A DNA stretch of 64,000 bases from Tubulanus polymorphus (Eukaryota; Nemertea; Palaeonemertea; Tubulaniformes; Tubulanidae), in the NCBI RefSeq assembly GCF_964204645.1, contig NC_134028.1, positions 18,078,153 through 18,142,152 of the forward strand. The letters run 5' to 3'. Made by a program: the position numbers and the translations under genes. Below the pieces are notes generated by a model, which did not search any database, was not told the DNA's origin, and was given only the letters and a program-made list of their open reading frames with translations. Positions 54,113 through 64,000 of this stretch are shown piece by piece. Numbering within the stretch: position 1 is the first letter of the stretch; each line of letters starts with the position of its first letter.

Positions 54113-56742
54113 TTAACCCTTTGAGACTGAAAGGCCGGAATACCGGCCCATTTACCTTTTACTATATACCGAAAGGCCGAAATACCGGCCCATTATGTGG
54201 GACTCGAAACTACTGCCGTTTTTCAGCGGGGAATTCCATAATGACGTCAGCAAAGGTGTTTCCCGAATGTTTCAAGAAAATTCCGGAATTTTTTCAAGTT
54301 TTTGGTGAAAATAATGGATAAAAAACAATTATCAGTGAGTCAAGCTTTGCAGCTTGTGATAGACGATGATGATGAGGATTTAGACCAGGAAGATTACGAA
54401 CACGAAAGTGATTTTGACACAGAAGATGAGAGTTTTGAAGAAGGTACGTTGACGTTAGTTGATAATTCATCACAAAATGACAATAATTATGAATCAGGTA
54501 GTGATAGAAATGGACCGGACATTGACCCTTTCCCTACCACTGCGGCTTCTCATACGAACAATATTATGGACAATGTTGTACCAATGTTGTAGAGCTGTGA
54601 ACAGACCTACTCATGATGTCAGCAGCAGTGATGATGAACTGTCTAATTCTAATAAACAACTACATTCATCTACTCCTTCCCATATTCATCCAAGAAGCCG
54701 TCCTTTAGGAAGGGGAGTCGGCGCTCGAGTTCGGTCACGATCTCCGATAAATTACCACGTGTCAAGTGACACTGACAGTGAACCTGTAGGCCTACGTGTA
54801 CCTCCTATCAACCAACAGCAGCGTGGACGTGGTCGAGCAGTTAGAGGTCAGTGTGGCAATCAACGTGGTGGTCAGATAGGTAGAGCTGGAAATCGAGGGG
54901 CGCGTGGGGGCCGTGCCCGCAGGCGTCGTCGAGCTGGTGGCCATATTGGTAATCGTCAACCAATAATTGATAATTGGATAGAAAATGTTGCTGCTCATAA
55001 TGAAATTCCTTTTACACCTTTGGAAATCCCTGGAGTGAAAAATATCCCTGACACCATCACTGCTGAAAGTTCACCAGCTGAATATTTAGATTTAGTATGG
55101 GACAATGAATTGTGGCGCCTTTTCAAAGCCGAAACAAACCGTCAAGTCAGACGCATAAAAGCGGCCAGGCCTACATTTTATCATGCTAAAACCTGGCATA
55201 GTGTGACCATAAATGAACTAAAAGCATTCTTTGGCCTGGGAATAACCATGGAATGCCTGATTTATAAAAATCGCTATTCTGATTATTGGAGACAAAAAAG
55301 TTGGCTTTTATCAACCCCCGGCTTCAAAAAAGTTATGAGCAGGGATCGATTCCTAGCAATATGGACTTTTCTACACTGTGTAAATGAGGAAGACCCCACC
55401 CTCAACAAAGATGATAAAATCTATAAAACTAGAGCAGTGCTGGATTATTTGTTGACTAAGTTCAAGAATTTTTATGTGCCTGGTGAAAATGTTTCCTTAG
55501 TCGAGGGCATGATCCCGACGAAAAATCAAAATCGACTCTCAATAAAACAATACCTCAAAGACAAGCCTGTAAAATGGGGTATAAAAACTTTTTTATTGTG
55601 TGACAGTGACAATGGATATATTTTAAACGTGGAAGTATATACAGGTGCACAAAATGATCCTGAGGATGTGGAAGTTCTCGGCGCAACCGGGAATTTAGTT
55701 CGACGTCTTTGCAAACCCGTTGCGAACCATGGTTACTGCGTATACGTGGACCGTTTTTACAGTAGTGTTTTCCTTAGCAAACATCTTCTGGACAATATGA
55801 ACACTCGTATTGTTGGAACTACAATGACAAACAGAAAGAGATTTCCTGTATGTATCAAAACAGTGAACGACTTAGCACGTGGTGAATATAAGCGCCGTTT
55901 CAACGGAAAGGTAGCCGCTCTTGTGTGGATGGACAAAATGCCAATCCACTTCCTCTCTACTGCTCATGTAAAATCTCCTGACACTGAAGTAAGGAGATAC
56001 ATAGCTGCAGAAGGAGGCAGGGTTCAATTCCCTGCTCCTAGTATAGTAAAAAAATATAATATGCACATGGGAGGAGTTGATCTCAATGACCAACATACAA
56101 AGATGGTCAAGTGCAGACGTCATTACAGATGGCCGCGTAGACTTATGGTCAAATTTATGATGTGGGCCATTTATAATGCATACATACTCAAAAGAAAGAC
56201 CAATCCATCACCAGTAGCATCCTATTGCTTCCATGATTTTGTTGATGAACTCTGTCATGATCTTGTGAGTGATCATGTTGCAAATAGGGACGAACCTGTT
56301 CTCGGTCAACGTCGCGAGCATGAACACGATCTACAAAGACCGAATGCTGGACAACATTTTCCTGAAAGGGGAACAGAGGCTACAATCGTTGTGTTGTTTG
56401 TGATGAACGATATATGCGTGCAAAAAGGAATGGGGATGAAAATCTACCTAAAAGACGCAAAACTGTATATAGGTGTATGTTATGTAACGTTTTTCTCTGT
56501 ATCGGCACTGAAGCTGAAAACTGCTTCCGAAAGTGGCATTCACTTCAAAGATACTGGGAGTAGGGTGAGTGTTTGATATGTTTTTTGAGAAGCTTACTTC
56601 CTGTACTGTCTAATAAACTTTATTTCATGTAGATATCTTTATTAGTTAAAATTTTACAGCTATTTGAATATAGGGAATTTTTGCCCCCGAAGCCGGGTAT
56701 ATAGTAAAAGGTAATATCAAACGTCAGGGTTCAAAGGGTTAA
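54113..56742 (+). mobile_element. piggyBac-type DNA transposon
   Basis: It is flanked by TTAA on both sides (54113-54116, 56739-56742). The ends are inverted: CCCTTTGAGACTGAAAGG on the left, and the reverse of CGTCAGGGTTCAAAGGG on the right. A longer inner pair, TTTACCTTTTACTATATACC (left) and GGTATATAGTAAAAGGTAAT (right), is also inverted. The left end also has direct copies of GGCCG(G/A)AATACCGGCCCAT. It is 2,622 bases between the TTAA sites, with one transposase gene on the plus strand. Confidence 0.93.
54302..56576 (+). pseudogene. piggyBac (PGBD4-like) transposase, frameshifted
   Basis: The acidic amino-terminus (MDKKQLSVSQALQL, then a D/E-rich run) is in one frame to about 54590. The rest is in a second frame (RAVNRPTHDVSSSDDE on). 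The core has LKAFFGLGITM, SRDRFLAIWTFLHC, VYVDRFYSSVFLSKHL (second catalytic Asp) and MGGVDLNDQ (third Asp). At the first catalytic site it reads SLVEGMIPTK, where the family has D-E-x-M, so the first Asp is replaced by Val. After about 56370 the frame drifts into unrelated residues. The true cysteine-rich tail (CVVCDERY, RCMLCNVFLC, CFRKWHS) is found in another frame and ends near 56570. Two frameshifts plus the lost Asp make it inactive for cutting. Confidence 0.88.
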
Positions 56743-57362
56743 ATATCTAAAACTTAAAAACCGCTTTTCTGTTAGATAAATTCTGAATTGAATTGAATAC
56801 TGGTGCCCTGTCTCCAAAGAGCCAGGGGACGGTAGTCTATGGTGGCAATAAACTTTATCGGATGATCGTAGTGGATTGTCATTTGAAGGAAAGGCAACTT
56901 ATTCTTTCTTAATGTCTTTATTATTTTAAAAAGAAAAATCGAGGCTCCTATCTATTTTTGTGTTTGCTTCTCTTCACCTGAAGTCACTCGAGTTAGTCAC
57001 GTTTTTTCTTTCGGTTGTAAATGTTTCTATGCAAAATCATTTCAACACAATCCGATAAGTAATCTAGCAATTATCAACATGATGATATATTCCGTTAAGA
57101 CACTACAATATTCAAATAACAACTATCCAAAAGCTTGCAACTTGGTCCACGTCTAAAATAAAACCATTCCGATTCCCAGTCCCTGTGTGTAACATTTCAT
57201 GTAGTGATGAAAGACAACACTGATCTCTTAGCTCGATCTTTAAAAAGTAATCAGTTCAAAGTTTGATTAATTCTAATACAGAAATAAAAACCACCAAGCA
57301 AGCTTTCAGTAAAATCACGTCAGCAAGCCCATTTTTAGAATTTCTTTCTTGTTGAACGTTTT
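56743..57362. other. No recognised feature
   Basis: AT-rich DNA with no frame or repeat of note after the piggyBac right end. Confidence 0.4.
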
Positions 57363-57866
57363 TAGGGAAATTTTGAAGACGCTTTGATCAATTACCTTGA
57401 TCTTTCGTGTATATATTTGAATCCGCCAAGGGCCCATCAACATAAGAAAAATTGGGTTAATCAGACTCAAGATGGCCGTCCTATGACCTTTTTAGTGGCC
57501 AAAAATGTAAATTTAAGCCCAAATTCTGAGTCCTGTAGCTTCCTACGGGTTTGCCATTTCTCATTGCAATTTGTGATGGGTATTCTTTGGAAAGGGATGT
57601 TTTATACCTGAGACATGTATTTTTGATCAGCCAATTATGGCGCAATTGGCAGCCATCTTGGTGTCATCAGTACTCATTCGTAGGTGGGAAAAAGTTTTTC
57701 CACATTACATTGATACCTAAGCATATTCTCAGTATTTCACAGTGTTACCACAATATATTGGAAAGTTGTAGCTGGTAATGTTTTCTATGATTTTGGTGAG
57801 TTTCAAGGTCATTGCTTTTTGTATATGGCCACCAGGGGGCATTGAATAATACAATAACTTAATATT
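57363..57866 (+). repeat. Family Y, middle portion
   Basis: It starts at GGGAAATTTTGAAGACGCTT, runs through AAGATGGCCGTCCTATGACC and GCAGCCATCTTGGTGTCATC, and has one core unit with GGCCACCAGGGGGCATTGAA near 57830. Both ends are missing. Confidence 0.8.
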
Positions 57867-57980
57867 TAGGTTTTTCTGTTATTTCACGGAAAACCCTATT
57901 GATATCCGCGTGATTATTATTAGGGTTTTCTGTTACATCACAGAAAACCCTATTGAGATTCGCGTGTTTCTTCTTATTAT
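57867..57980 (+). repeat. Two nested family W-like 5' hairpins
   Basis: AGGTTTTTCTGTTATTTCAC closed by GGAAAACCCT (57868-57898) is followed by TGATATCCGCGTGATTATTA. Then a second hairpin, AGGGTTTTCTGTTACATCAC closed by AGAAAACCCT, starts at 57922. Same self-nesting as at 36023, in a diverged subfamily. Confidence 0.75.
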
Positions 57981-59311
57981 GTCATTTTATGTCACACTAT
58001 TTTCACTAAAAGAACTAAGGCTTTGTTACCTTGCTGCTGTTGTCGATACAATCCGTATGATATCGTTCAGCTCACTGAGATCTACAAATGCTCCGCATGT
58101 TTTTTCATGAATCATCGTTACAAAAGCACTGTCGGGCCGTAAACATCTAAAATTTAGCCCCATTCAATGGGGCGACATGTTTTTCGAGTCGTCATCCCGA
58201 AATCAACCCGCAGGCCGATAGTCACTTCGATTATCAATTCAAGTATAAATGAACTAATTTATTGCCGCGGACTTCACATTCAGCCGCGGTCTTCAAAATT
58301 TTAACAATAGCCCATTTTCCTCATCAAATCATATTACCGATACACTGGAAATTTACTACTTTCGATTTTAAAAGCACTTTCAAGCCGTAAACATCGACGA
58401 ATCGACGTGTGTCACTACATCATCATTCCGGGGATCAGCTGCGAGTTTCTCCTCATCATGAAAATCAAATCGAGTACAAATTAATTTATTACTACCAGTG
58501 ATTTGGCTGTGGGTTTCAAGGAGTTAGTTTAACAATACCTATTTTACTTTACCAAATTAACCGTGTATTTACTAAAATAAATCTTTAGTGTACCGGGGAG
58601 TCGTAGGCCTAACCTAAACACGCCGAAGACATATAGCGGAGAAAAGCTGTTATGTCGACGAGGTATCAAAATAAAAGAATATATCACTTTATTCGGCCGC
58701 GGGCTTCAACCTCTATATCAATACCATCAATATACTCTATATTTCCTACAGTACATACCGATCATTGTCAAATGCACAACGTTTTTACTAAATACAAGTA
58801 TATAACACACTCCTATCCGTATGCTGGACTCACACTTGACATTCGGAGTAAGCGTTCGCTGTGGGGGAAAGGGGATCGTTCGCTGTGTCGCTTGAAGTGT
58901 TTATCGAGTTTGACGCGGCTTTAGGCCTACCGGTACTGAGATTTACTGTCTCAAACAAACACAGTATAATTGTTGCGTTTATTAAAGGACTCATTGGATT
59001 GAACTTCAAAACAAAATTTACGATATTTAGGTGGGTTGTTATTCAATAGGCCTACGACTAATCTGTCCGGATGTTAGGCCTACGCATATACATAGGCCTA
59101 CATAGGCTAGTAGCCTCTACTAGGTTAAGCGTTCGCTGTGGGGGAAAGGAGATCGTTCGCTGTGTCGCTTGAGGTGTTTATCGAGTTTTACGCGACCTTA
59201 AGGCTTTAGAATGGTGGCTGATAAGGGTCATGCGTAAAAAAAACATGAATATGCAAATGAGGCGACATTATGACAAAACGACAAAACTAAAATAACACGA
59301 CAAAACTAAAA
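57981..59311. other. No gene; one short duplicated block
   Basis: GCGTTCGCTGTGGGGGAAAG and the following GATCGTTCGCTGTGTCGCTT occur at 58851 and again at 59128 (about 80 bases each, 277 apart). Nothing else was recognised. The end of the stretch leads into the CGACAAAACTAAAATT hairpin that opens the minisatellite. Confidence 0.5.
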
Positions 59312-59497
59312 TTTTGGTTTTGTCGCCCGCGACAATTCATTATTTTGGTTTTATCGCCCGCGACAATTCATTATTTTGGTTTTATCGTCGCGACAATTCA
59401 TTAATTTGGTTTGTCACCCGTGACAAATCAATATTTTGGTTTTGTCGCCCACGACAATTCAATATTTTGGTTTTATCGCCCGCGACAATTCATTATT
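59312..59497 (+). repeat. 31-bp minisatellite, left block (about 6 units)
   Basis: The unit is about TTTTGGTTTTATCGCCCGCG followed by ACAATTCATTA, with variants at the TCGCCCGCGA palindrome. It starts with a hairpin (CGACAAAACTAAAATT paired with TTTTGGTTTTGTCG) and breaks off in CATTATT at 59497, where a family X copy begins. Confidence 0.9.
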
Positions 59498-61885
59498 AGG
59501 CCAGCCGTAGGCTGAGCCTATTACTATACAAATGGAGCGAATTTAAATGACATGGTTTCCACACAAAAGGCTCTTTTGCTTGCCAAGTGAGGGCATATTC
59601 GAACAAATCACGTATTTAAGCGTAATCCATTCTCGGAATCGTAGCGAGCAGAATTTTGAAATAGGGTCTCATAAAAATGTTTTCTGCATTTTTCACGAAA
59701 GTTAAATCGGGAAAATTTCAATTTTTATCAGCCAATCAGGAAGTTGTGTCTTCCCTGTGATTGGTTTATATGAAAATATCAGCAGCTGTTTTCGTGAATT
59801 ATCGCGATTTCATTACTGGCGCTTTTGCGCATGACGTCATGTATCAACACGCGACAATACTTCCGCGTTCGCTACGTGTTCGCTGATTGGCCCATTTACT
59901 GGGAAATTCCACAGAAGCCTAATGTGGTTTGTTACAAGCGCTGTGATTGGCCCGACCCGATTCTGGCATGGCTTTAGCTTAGTGGGTTCGAATCCCTTGA
60001 CGGGTGAAGATGATGGATCCTATCAATATCTATTGAAACAAATAAGTTTCCCGGTTGGGCAGCCGCGGATATCTACCGGAAGTGTTCCGGTTCGATATTT
60101 CGAGGTTTCGAGGAATTTTGGAGTGATATTGAAATCCGGTAAATACCAGCGGTAGATTGTGAAAACCCATTGCATGATATTTGTATTACTTAATCAACGA
60201 AAAGCGTCGGGGCCGCGCCAGGAGTTTTCGTGATTCAAGTAGCGCAATAGCCTACTTCTTCGTGTTCGTCCACCTCAATTTTCATTCCGCCGATCTCTGA
60301 CACGGCTCTGTCCCCGTCGGCGCTGTGATTGCACTTTCGTACCACCAACATTTTTTATTTCTATATCAGGGAGGTCTGGAGAATAAAAAAGTCAAAATTT
60401 GGATATCACATAGATAGGCCTGATTTCATCAAATAAGTCGACCATGGTCGTTACGTTTCCGTACTTATTACCACCTAAAACCGTCTGAACAATTTTGTCA
60501 CAACCAACATTTCGTTTACAGATATCAGGGTTCACGTGAACCCGCGGTCGTCTACTGTTTTACTTCCGGGTTTTATTTTAAGATTTAAAATTGTATTTCA
60601 AGATCGGTTTCTATGAAATCTTTAGTTGATTTGGTGTTTGGGAGGAATTTTTATTTGCTCTACAGAAAATTCATCCTTGACAATTGCGCAAGGTTCGCGA
60701 AAAAAATGGTTTTACCAAATCGGGTGTATGACCTTGATATGCTAATTAGCCATGTGCCCGAATTGCAAATTCAATCAAATTTTATTCTGCCAAAAAAATG
60801 TTAAATACAATTCGCTTTCCGAGAGTTAATGGTATGCTGCATGGAACAAAGTTGTTTTGAGATGGGTCTTGAAGCTATTGAGGTCGAGAGATAACCATCT
60901 AGATAGTTCGTGAGAGTTCCAAAGTTTTGAAGAGGCTTCAAGGTAATGTCTTGATATTTGGTTTATACGTGTATCTACCCTAGACACATCTTCAGGCCAA
61001 AAACTGGCCCTGTCAGATTCAAGATGGCCGACTGGCAGCCATTGTTGTTCGCCAAAATCAGCACTTTTTACACATTTTTGAAGTTTTCGAGGGAAATTTT
61101 GAAGACACTTTTATCAATAACCTTGATCATTCGTATATATTTGTTTCCCCCGAGGGCCCATTGCCATGAGAAAAATTGGGTCGATCGGACTCAAGATGGC
61201 CGTCCTGTGACCTTTTTTGTTCCCAAAAATGTCAATTTTGGCCTGAATTCTGAGTACTGTAGCTTTCTAATGGTGTGCCATGTTTCATTGCAATTTGTAA
61301 TGGGTACTCTTTGGAAAGGGATCTTTTATATCCGAGAGGGTATTTTTGACCAGGCAAATATGACGCACTTGGCGGCCATCTTGGAGTCATCAGTACTCAT
61401 TCGTAGGTGGAAAAAAGTTTTTCCACATCATAATTGATACTTAAGCATATTTTGCAACTATAATCAATTGGAAAGTTGTAGCTCATGTTCTATGATCGAG
61501 GTGAGTTTCAAGCTCATTGGTTTTTGTTTATGGCCACCAGGGGGCGTTGAACAATACAATAACTTAGTATTTCTATATTACATTCGTACCTATGCATATT
61601 TTGCTACGACAATCAATTGGAAAGTTGTAGCTCATGACATGGTCTATGATCTTGGTGAGTTTCAAGCTCATTGGTTTTTGTATATGGCCACCAGGGGCGT
61701 TGAACAATACAATAACTTAGTATTTCTATATTACATTCATTCCTGCTGTCTGTGTTAACACACGATTTTACTATGTAAATGATATTGAGCAGGGAGTGTA
61801 TATTGATAAATATAACCCACAGATTACATCATTTATAAAAAGCAAATCTGACAGGCTGGCCATTGTGCCCCTTGGGGCTCTTGTT
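59498..61885 (+). repeat. Family X copy, itself interrupted, inside the minisatellite
   Basis: It begins AGGCCAGCCGTAGGCTGAGC and ends CAGGCTGGCCATTGTGCCCC, TTGGGGCTCTTGTT. It is longer than the 858-base copy at 50050 because of unrelated DNA around 59900-60500 and a family Y fragment at about 60910-61745. The recognisable X parts are 59498-59760, 60530-60810 and 61760-61885. Confidence 0.85.
60910..61745 (+). repeat. Family Y fragment nested in family X
   Basis: It starts near AAAGTTTTGAAGAGGCTTCA (Y 5' region after the hairpin), has the full body (CAAGATGGCCGACTGGCAGC, GGCGGCCATCTTGGAGTCAT) and two core units with CCACCAGGGGGCGTTGAAC (near 61536) and CCACCAGGGGCGTTGAAC (near 61687). Both ends are lost. 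Confidence 0.85.
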
Positions 61886-62237
61886 TTGGTTTCGTCGCAC
61901 GCGACAATTCAATATTTTGGTTTTATGGCCGCGACAATTCAATATTTTGGTTTTATCGCCAGTGACAATTCATCATTTTGGTTTTATCGCCCGCGACAAT
62001 TCATTTTTTTGGTTTTGTGGCCCGTGACAATTCAATATTTTGGTTTTATCGCCAGCGACAATTCATTATTTTGGTTTTATCGCCCGCCACAATTCATTAT
62101 TTTGGTTTTATGGCCCACGACAATTTTTTTTTTTGTCGCACGCGACAATTCAATATTTTGGTTTTATCGCCTGCGACAATTCAATATTTTGGTTTTATCG
62201 CCAGCGACAATTCATTATTTTGGTTTTATCGCCCACT
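61886..62237 (+). repeat. 31-bp minisatellite, right block (about 11 units)
   Basis: It resumes with TTGGTTTCGTCGCACGCGAC. It contains about eleven units with TCGCC(C/A)GCGA variants and one unit shortened by an A/T run (about 62122). It ends at ATCGCCCACTTTATTAGC. Joined to the left block it restores CATTATTTTGGTTT without loss or gain. No feature was seen from 62238 to 62459. Confidence 0.9.
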
Positions 62238-62459
62238 TTATTAGCTTTTGAATAATTAGGCCAATTAATAACGTAATAAAGACTTATGCTTTCGCCTATT
62301 TTGAAGTCGATTAATCTAATATAGTGTCGAATATTAAGGTCATTTTGGCAGATTCTTTTTTTTAAAAGTGATATTAAAGCGATCATTCAAGTGATCCTTC
62401 TTAATGAAAGATCACATATTTTTTCTTTTTCTAAAGATGTACGGAAGCTTATATGTGAA

Positions 62460-62864
62460 AAGTGATAAAGGGCCTCGAGTTGTCACGTTCCAACTCGACA
62501 AGTCGCTATATTTATGTCGACATATCGCGATATATCGCGTCAAGTCGACATGAATATGTCGACATATCGTGACGTTTTCACGACAAATTTCGCTTTTTCG
62601 CCCATTTTCCATGGGACAAGCCGTCATTTGAAGACACGACGAAATGTAAGATGAGGACGCCAGTAATATGGCGACTGAGTTTCAAGTCGTCATGAATATG
62701 TCGAATTGTTGCGAGGAAAATGGTTGAGAAAAAGAAATATGTCGTCAAAACGTCACAATGTCGACATATTCATGTCGACTTGAAGCGATATATCGCGATA
62801 TGTCGACATAAATATGGCGACTTTGTCGAGTTGGAACGCGACAACTCGAGGCCCTTTATCACTT
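62460..62864. mobile_element. Inverted-repeat element rich in GTCGACATAT
   Basis: The ends are inverted for about 125 bases: AAGTGATAAAGGGCCTCGAG on the left, and the reverse of CTCGAGGCCCTTTATCACTT on the right. Inside are repeated words GTCGACATATCGCGATATAT and GTCGACATGAATATGTCGAC, themselves palindromic. The 405 bases have no coding capacity. A target duplication was not identified. Confidence 0.75.
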
Positions 62865-63200
62865 CCGTACTTCCGTATATATAGGACCCGTACAAAACCG
62901 TCGCGACCTTTTATCACGACGAAATTATGTCGAACAAACGTGATATATCGCGATATATCGACATAATTAAGTCGATATATCGTGTTAATATCACGATAAA
63001 TCGTTATACGGATCACGCCTTTCACCAATCTCGACGTCTGTAGATCAACATAACCGCGTACCGTCGACATAATTATCACTCCTTTAGCTAAAATGTCGTG
63101 ATACGTATGGCAATTTATTGAAACAATATCGCAAAAAGTCGACATAAAAATCACGACATTTTAAATAAGGTCTTCCTAGTTACATCGATATATTGAGATA
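62865..63200. repeat. Diverged sequence of the same CGATATATCG style
   Basis: Words such as GTGATATATCGCGATATATC, TTAAGTCGATATATCGTG and GTCGACATAATTATC resemble the inside of the neighbouring inverted-repeat element but without matching ends. It may be an older, degraded copy. Confidence 0.45.
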
Positions 63201-63239
63201 GTTAACCTAATTTCAATAAGGGGACGCATACTTAATGGT

Positions 63240-63712
63240 GTTTAATGTTAGATGAATATGAAAGAAGAAATGAAGTTGGCAGAAAAATTAAAATGAAATC
63301 ATCACCAGAATCTGGTGGACATATTGAATGTTGGGGTTCAAGTAGAATGACCCCAAATGCTGGGGCACAATAATAGTGTTCGGTACATGGTCGATGAACT
63401 AAATAGGTCATTCGCATCAATACTTTGTCACAATTGATTGGCGGTATATTTTGGATTACTGTGTATGTCATTTGTCAGGACATTAAACAGTAGACGACTT
63501 AGGATACTACCTAGCGTGACTCCACTAGTTAGACCGACTTATTCCAAGATGAGGCGTTCCGTTGATTTTGGCTATAAGTTTTCGTTCAGAGATAACTGCT
63601 GAGCCATTTGGGCGACCTATCATTGAGACTGTTTCCTAATAGCCTGTTTAGTTAGTAATGGCTGATGTTGTGCCTTATCAAATGCTTTGTCGAAATCCAC
63701 CGATGAACAGGA
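63240..63712 (-). pseudogene. LINE reverse transcriptase fragment
   Basis: On the minus strand the 5' side reads VDFDKAFDKAQHQPLL (RT motif 3; usual form DFxKAFDxVxHxxLL). Near 63500 it reads LTSGVTLGSILSRLLFNVL followed by NDIHS, corresponding to VPQGSILGPLLFxxxxND (motif 4). The YADD site is not recognisable. Frame breaks and stops are present. A scrap of the same family lies at 46330-46650. Confidence 0.7.
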
Positions 63713-63717
63713 TTCTA

Positions 63718-64000
63718 AGACAGCAGAAAACCTGTTATCGCTGCTTTGCAGCTATATTTCTATATTATATTTGTACCTACGCATATTTTGTTACCACAAT
63801 CAATTGCAAAGTTGTAGCTCATGACATCGTCTTTGATTGTGGTGAGTTTCAAGGACATTCTATAAGTTATTCTATATGGTCACCAGGGGGCGTTGAATAG
63901 TAGAAGAACTTGGTATTTCCTTATTAGATTGGTACCTAGGGATATTTTGTTACCATCATCAATTGCAAAGTTGTAGTTCATGACATGTTCTATGATTGTG
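63718..64000 (+). repeat. Family W-type 3' end joined to family Y core
   Basis: CAGCAGAAAACCTGTTATCG and CTGCTTTGCAGCTATATTTC (to 63762) match the 3' end seen at 42156. Directly after it come family Y core units (ACAATCAATTGCAAAGTTGT, GGTCACCAGGGGGCGTTGAA near 63880) that run off the window. Confidence 0.8.

Noticed and set aside
58652-59049. Open frames of 60-90 codons around the duplicated GCGTTCGCTGTGG block
   Set aside because: The frames are not kept between the two copies of the duplicated block, so there is no sign of coding selection.
61796-62251. 151-codon frame with repeated FGFIA/HNSLFWFY units
   Set aside because: It is the 31-bp minisatellite read in three frames, all open because the unit lacks stops. 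It is a tandem-repeat artefact.

Overview
The window looks like nuclear DNA of an invertebrate bilaterian animal, probably marine. Long introns with clean GT-AG borders split a cadherin gene into small exons. The rest is AT-rich and packed with nested transposons of metazoan type (Ty3, BEL/Pao, CR1/L2-like LINE, Penelope-like, hAT-like, piggyBac, tRNA-derived SINE). I cannot name the species from the sequence.

Host genes. Two cadherin-related genes lie head to head. Gene A (+) has seven exons at 18616-18845, 29753-29824, 30445-30639, 42776-42910, 46829-46957, 49689-49764 and 52276-52406. The reading frame and intron phases join without conflict, giving about 322 residues that cover EC1, EC2 and part of EC3. 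Gene B (-) has exons at 8717-8652, 6940-6810 and 348-289, covering most of EC1. Both resemble the start of CDHR1 (photoreceptor cadherin) more than classical cadherins. Neither shows a first exon with a start codon, and both should continue outside the window. A possible small polyadenylated gene lies at 9779-10392 between them.

Mobile DNA, left to right: a decayed short-LTR Ty3 element (2665-6099) split by a foldback element (F1); Penelope-like DNA (20764-25487) with hammerhead-ribozyme-like motifs; a hAT-like element (25692-29102) and its deleted relative (33754-34902); a second F-family element (38116-38816); a CR1/L2-like LINE (39871-41055); an antisense BEL/Pao relic (43290-45230); a piggyBac element with TTAA ends (54113-56742); a 31-bp minisatellite split by another repeat (59312-62237); and a GTCGACATAT-rich inverted-repeat element (62460-62864).

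The dominant theme is a set of non-autonomous families, here called W, X, Y and Z, with V as a possible fifth. Each starts after T-rich DNA with a self-complementary hairpin, and W-Z repeat one hairpin arm in inverted form near the 3' end. They insert without a visible target duplication, and Y and Z have tandem cores of roughly 135-180 bp. This is the layout described for Helentron/HINE-type rolling-circle elements. Many core units carry a CTCF-like CCACCAGGGGGCG word. The introns of gene A are largely built from these elements, and the nesting gives a clear relative order of insertions.
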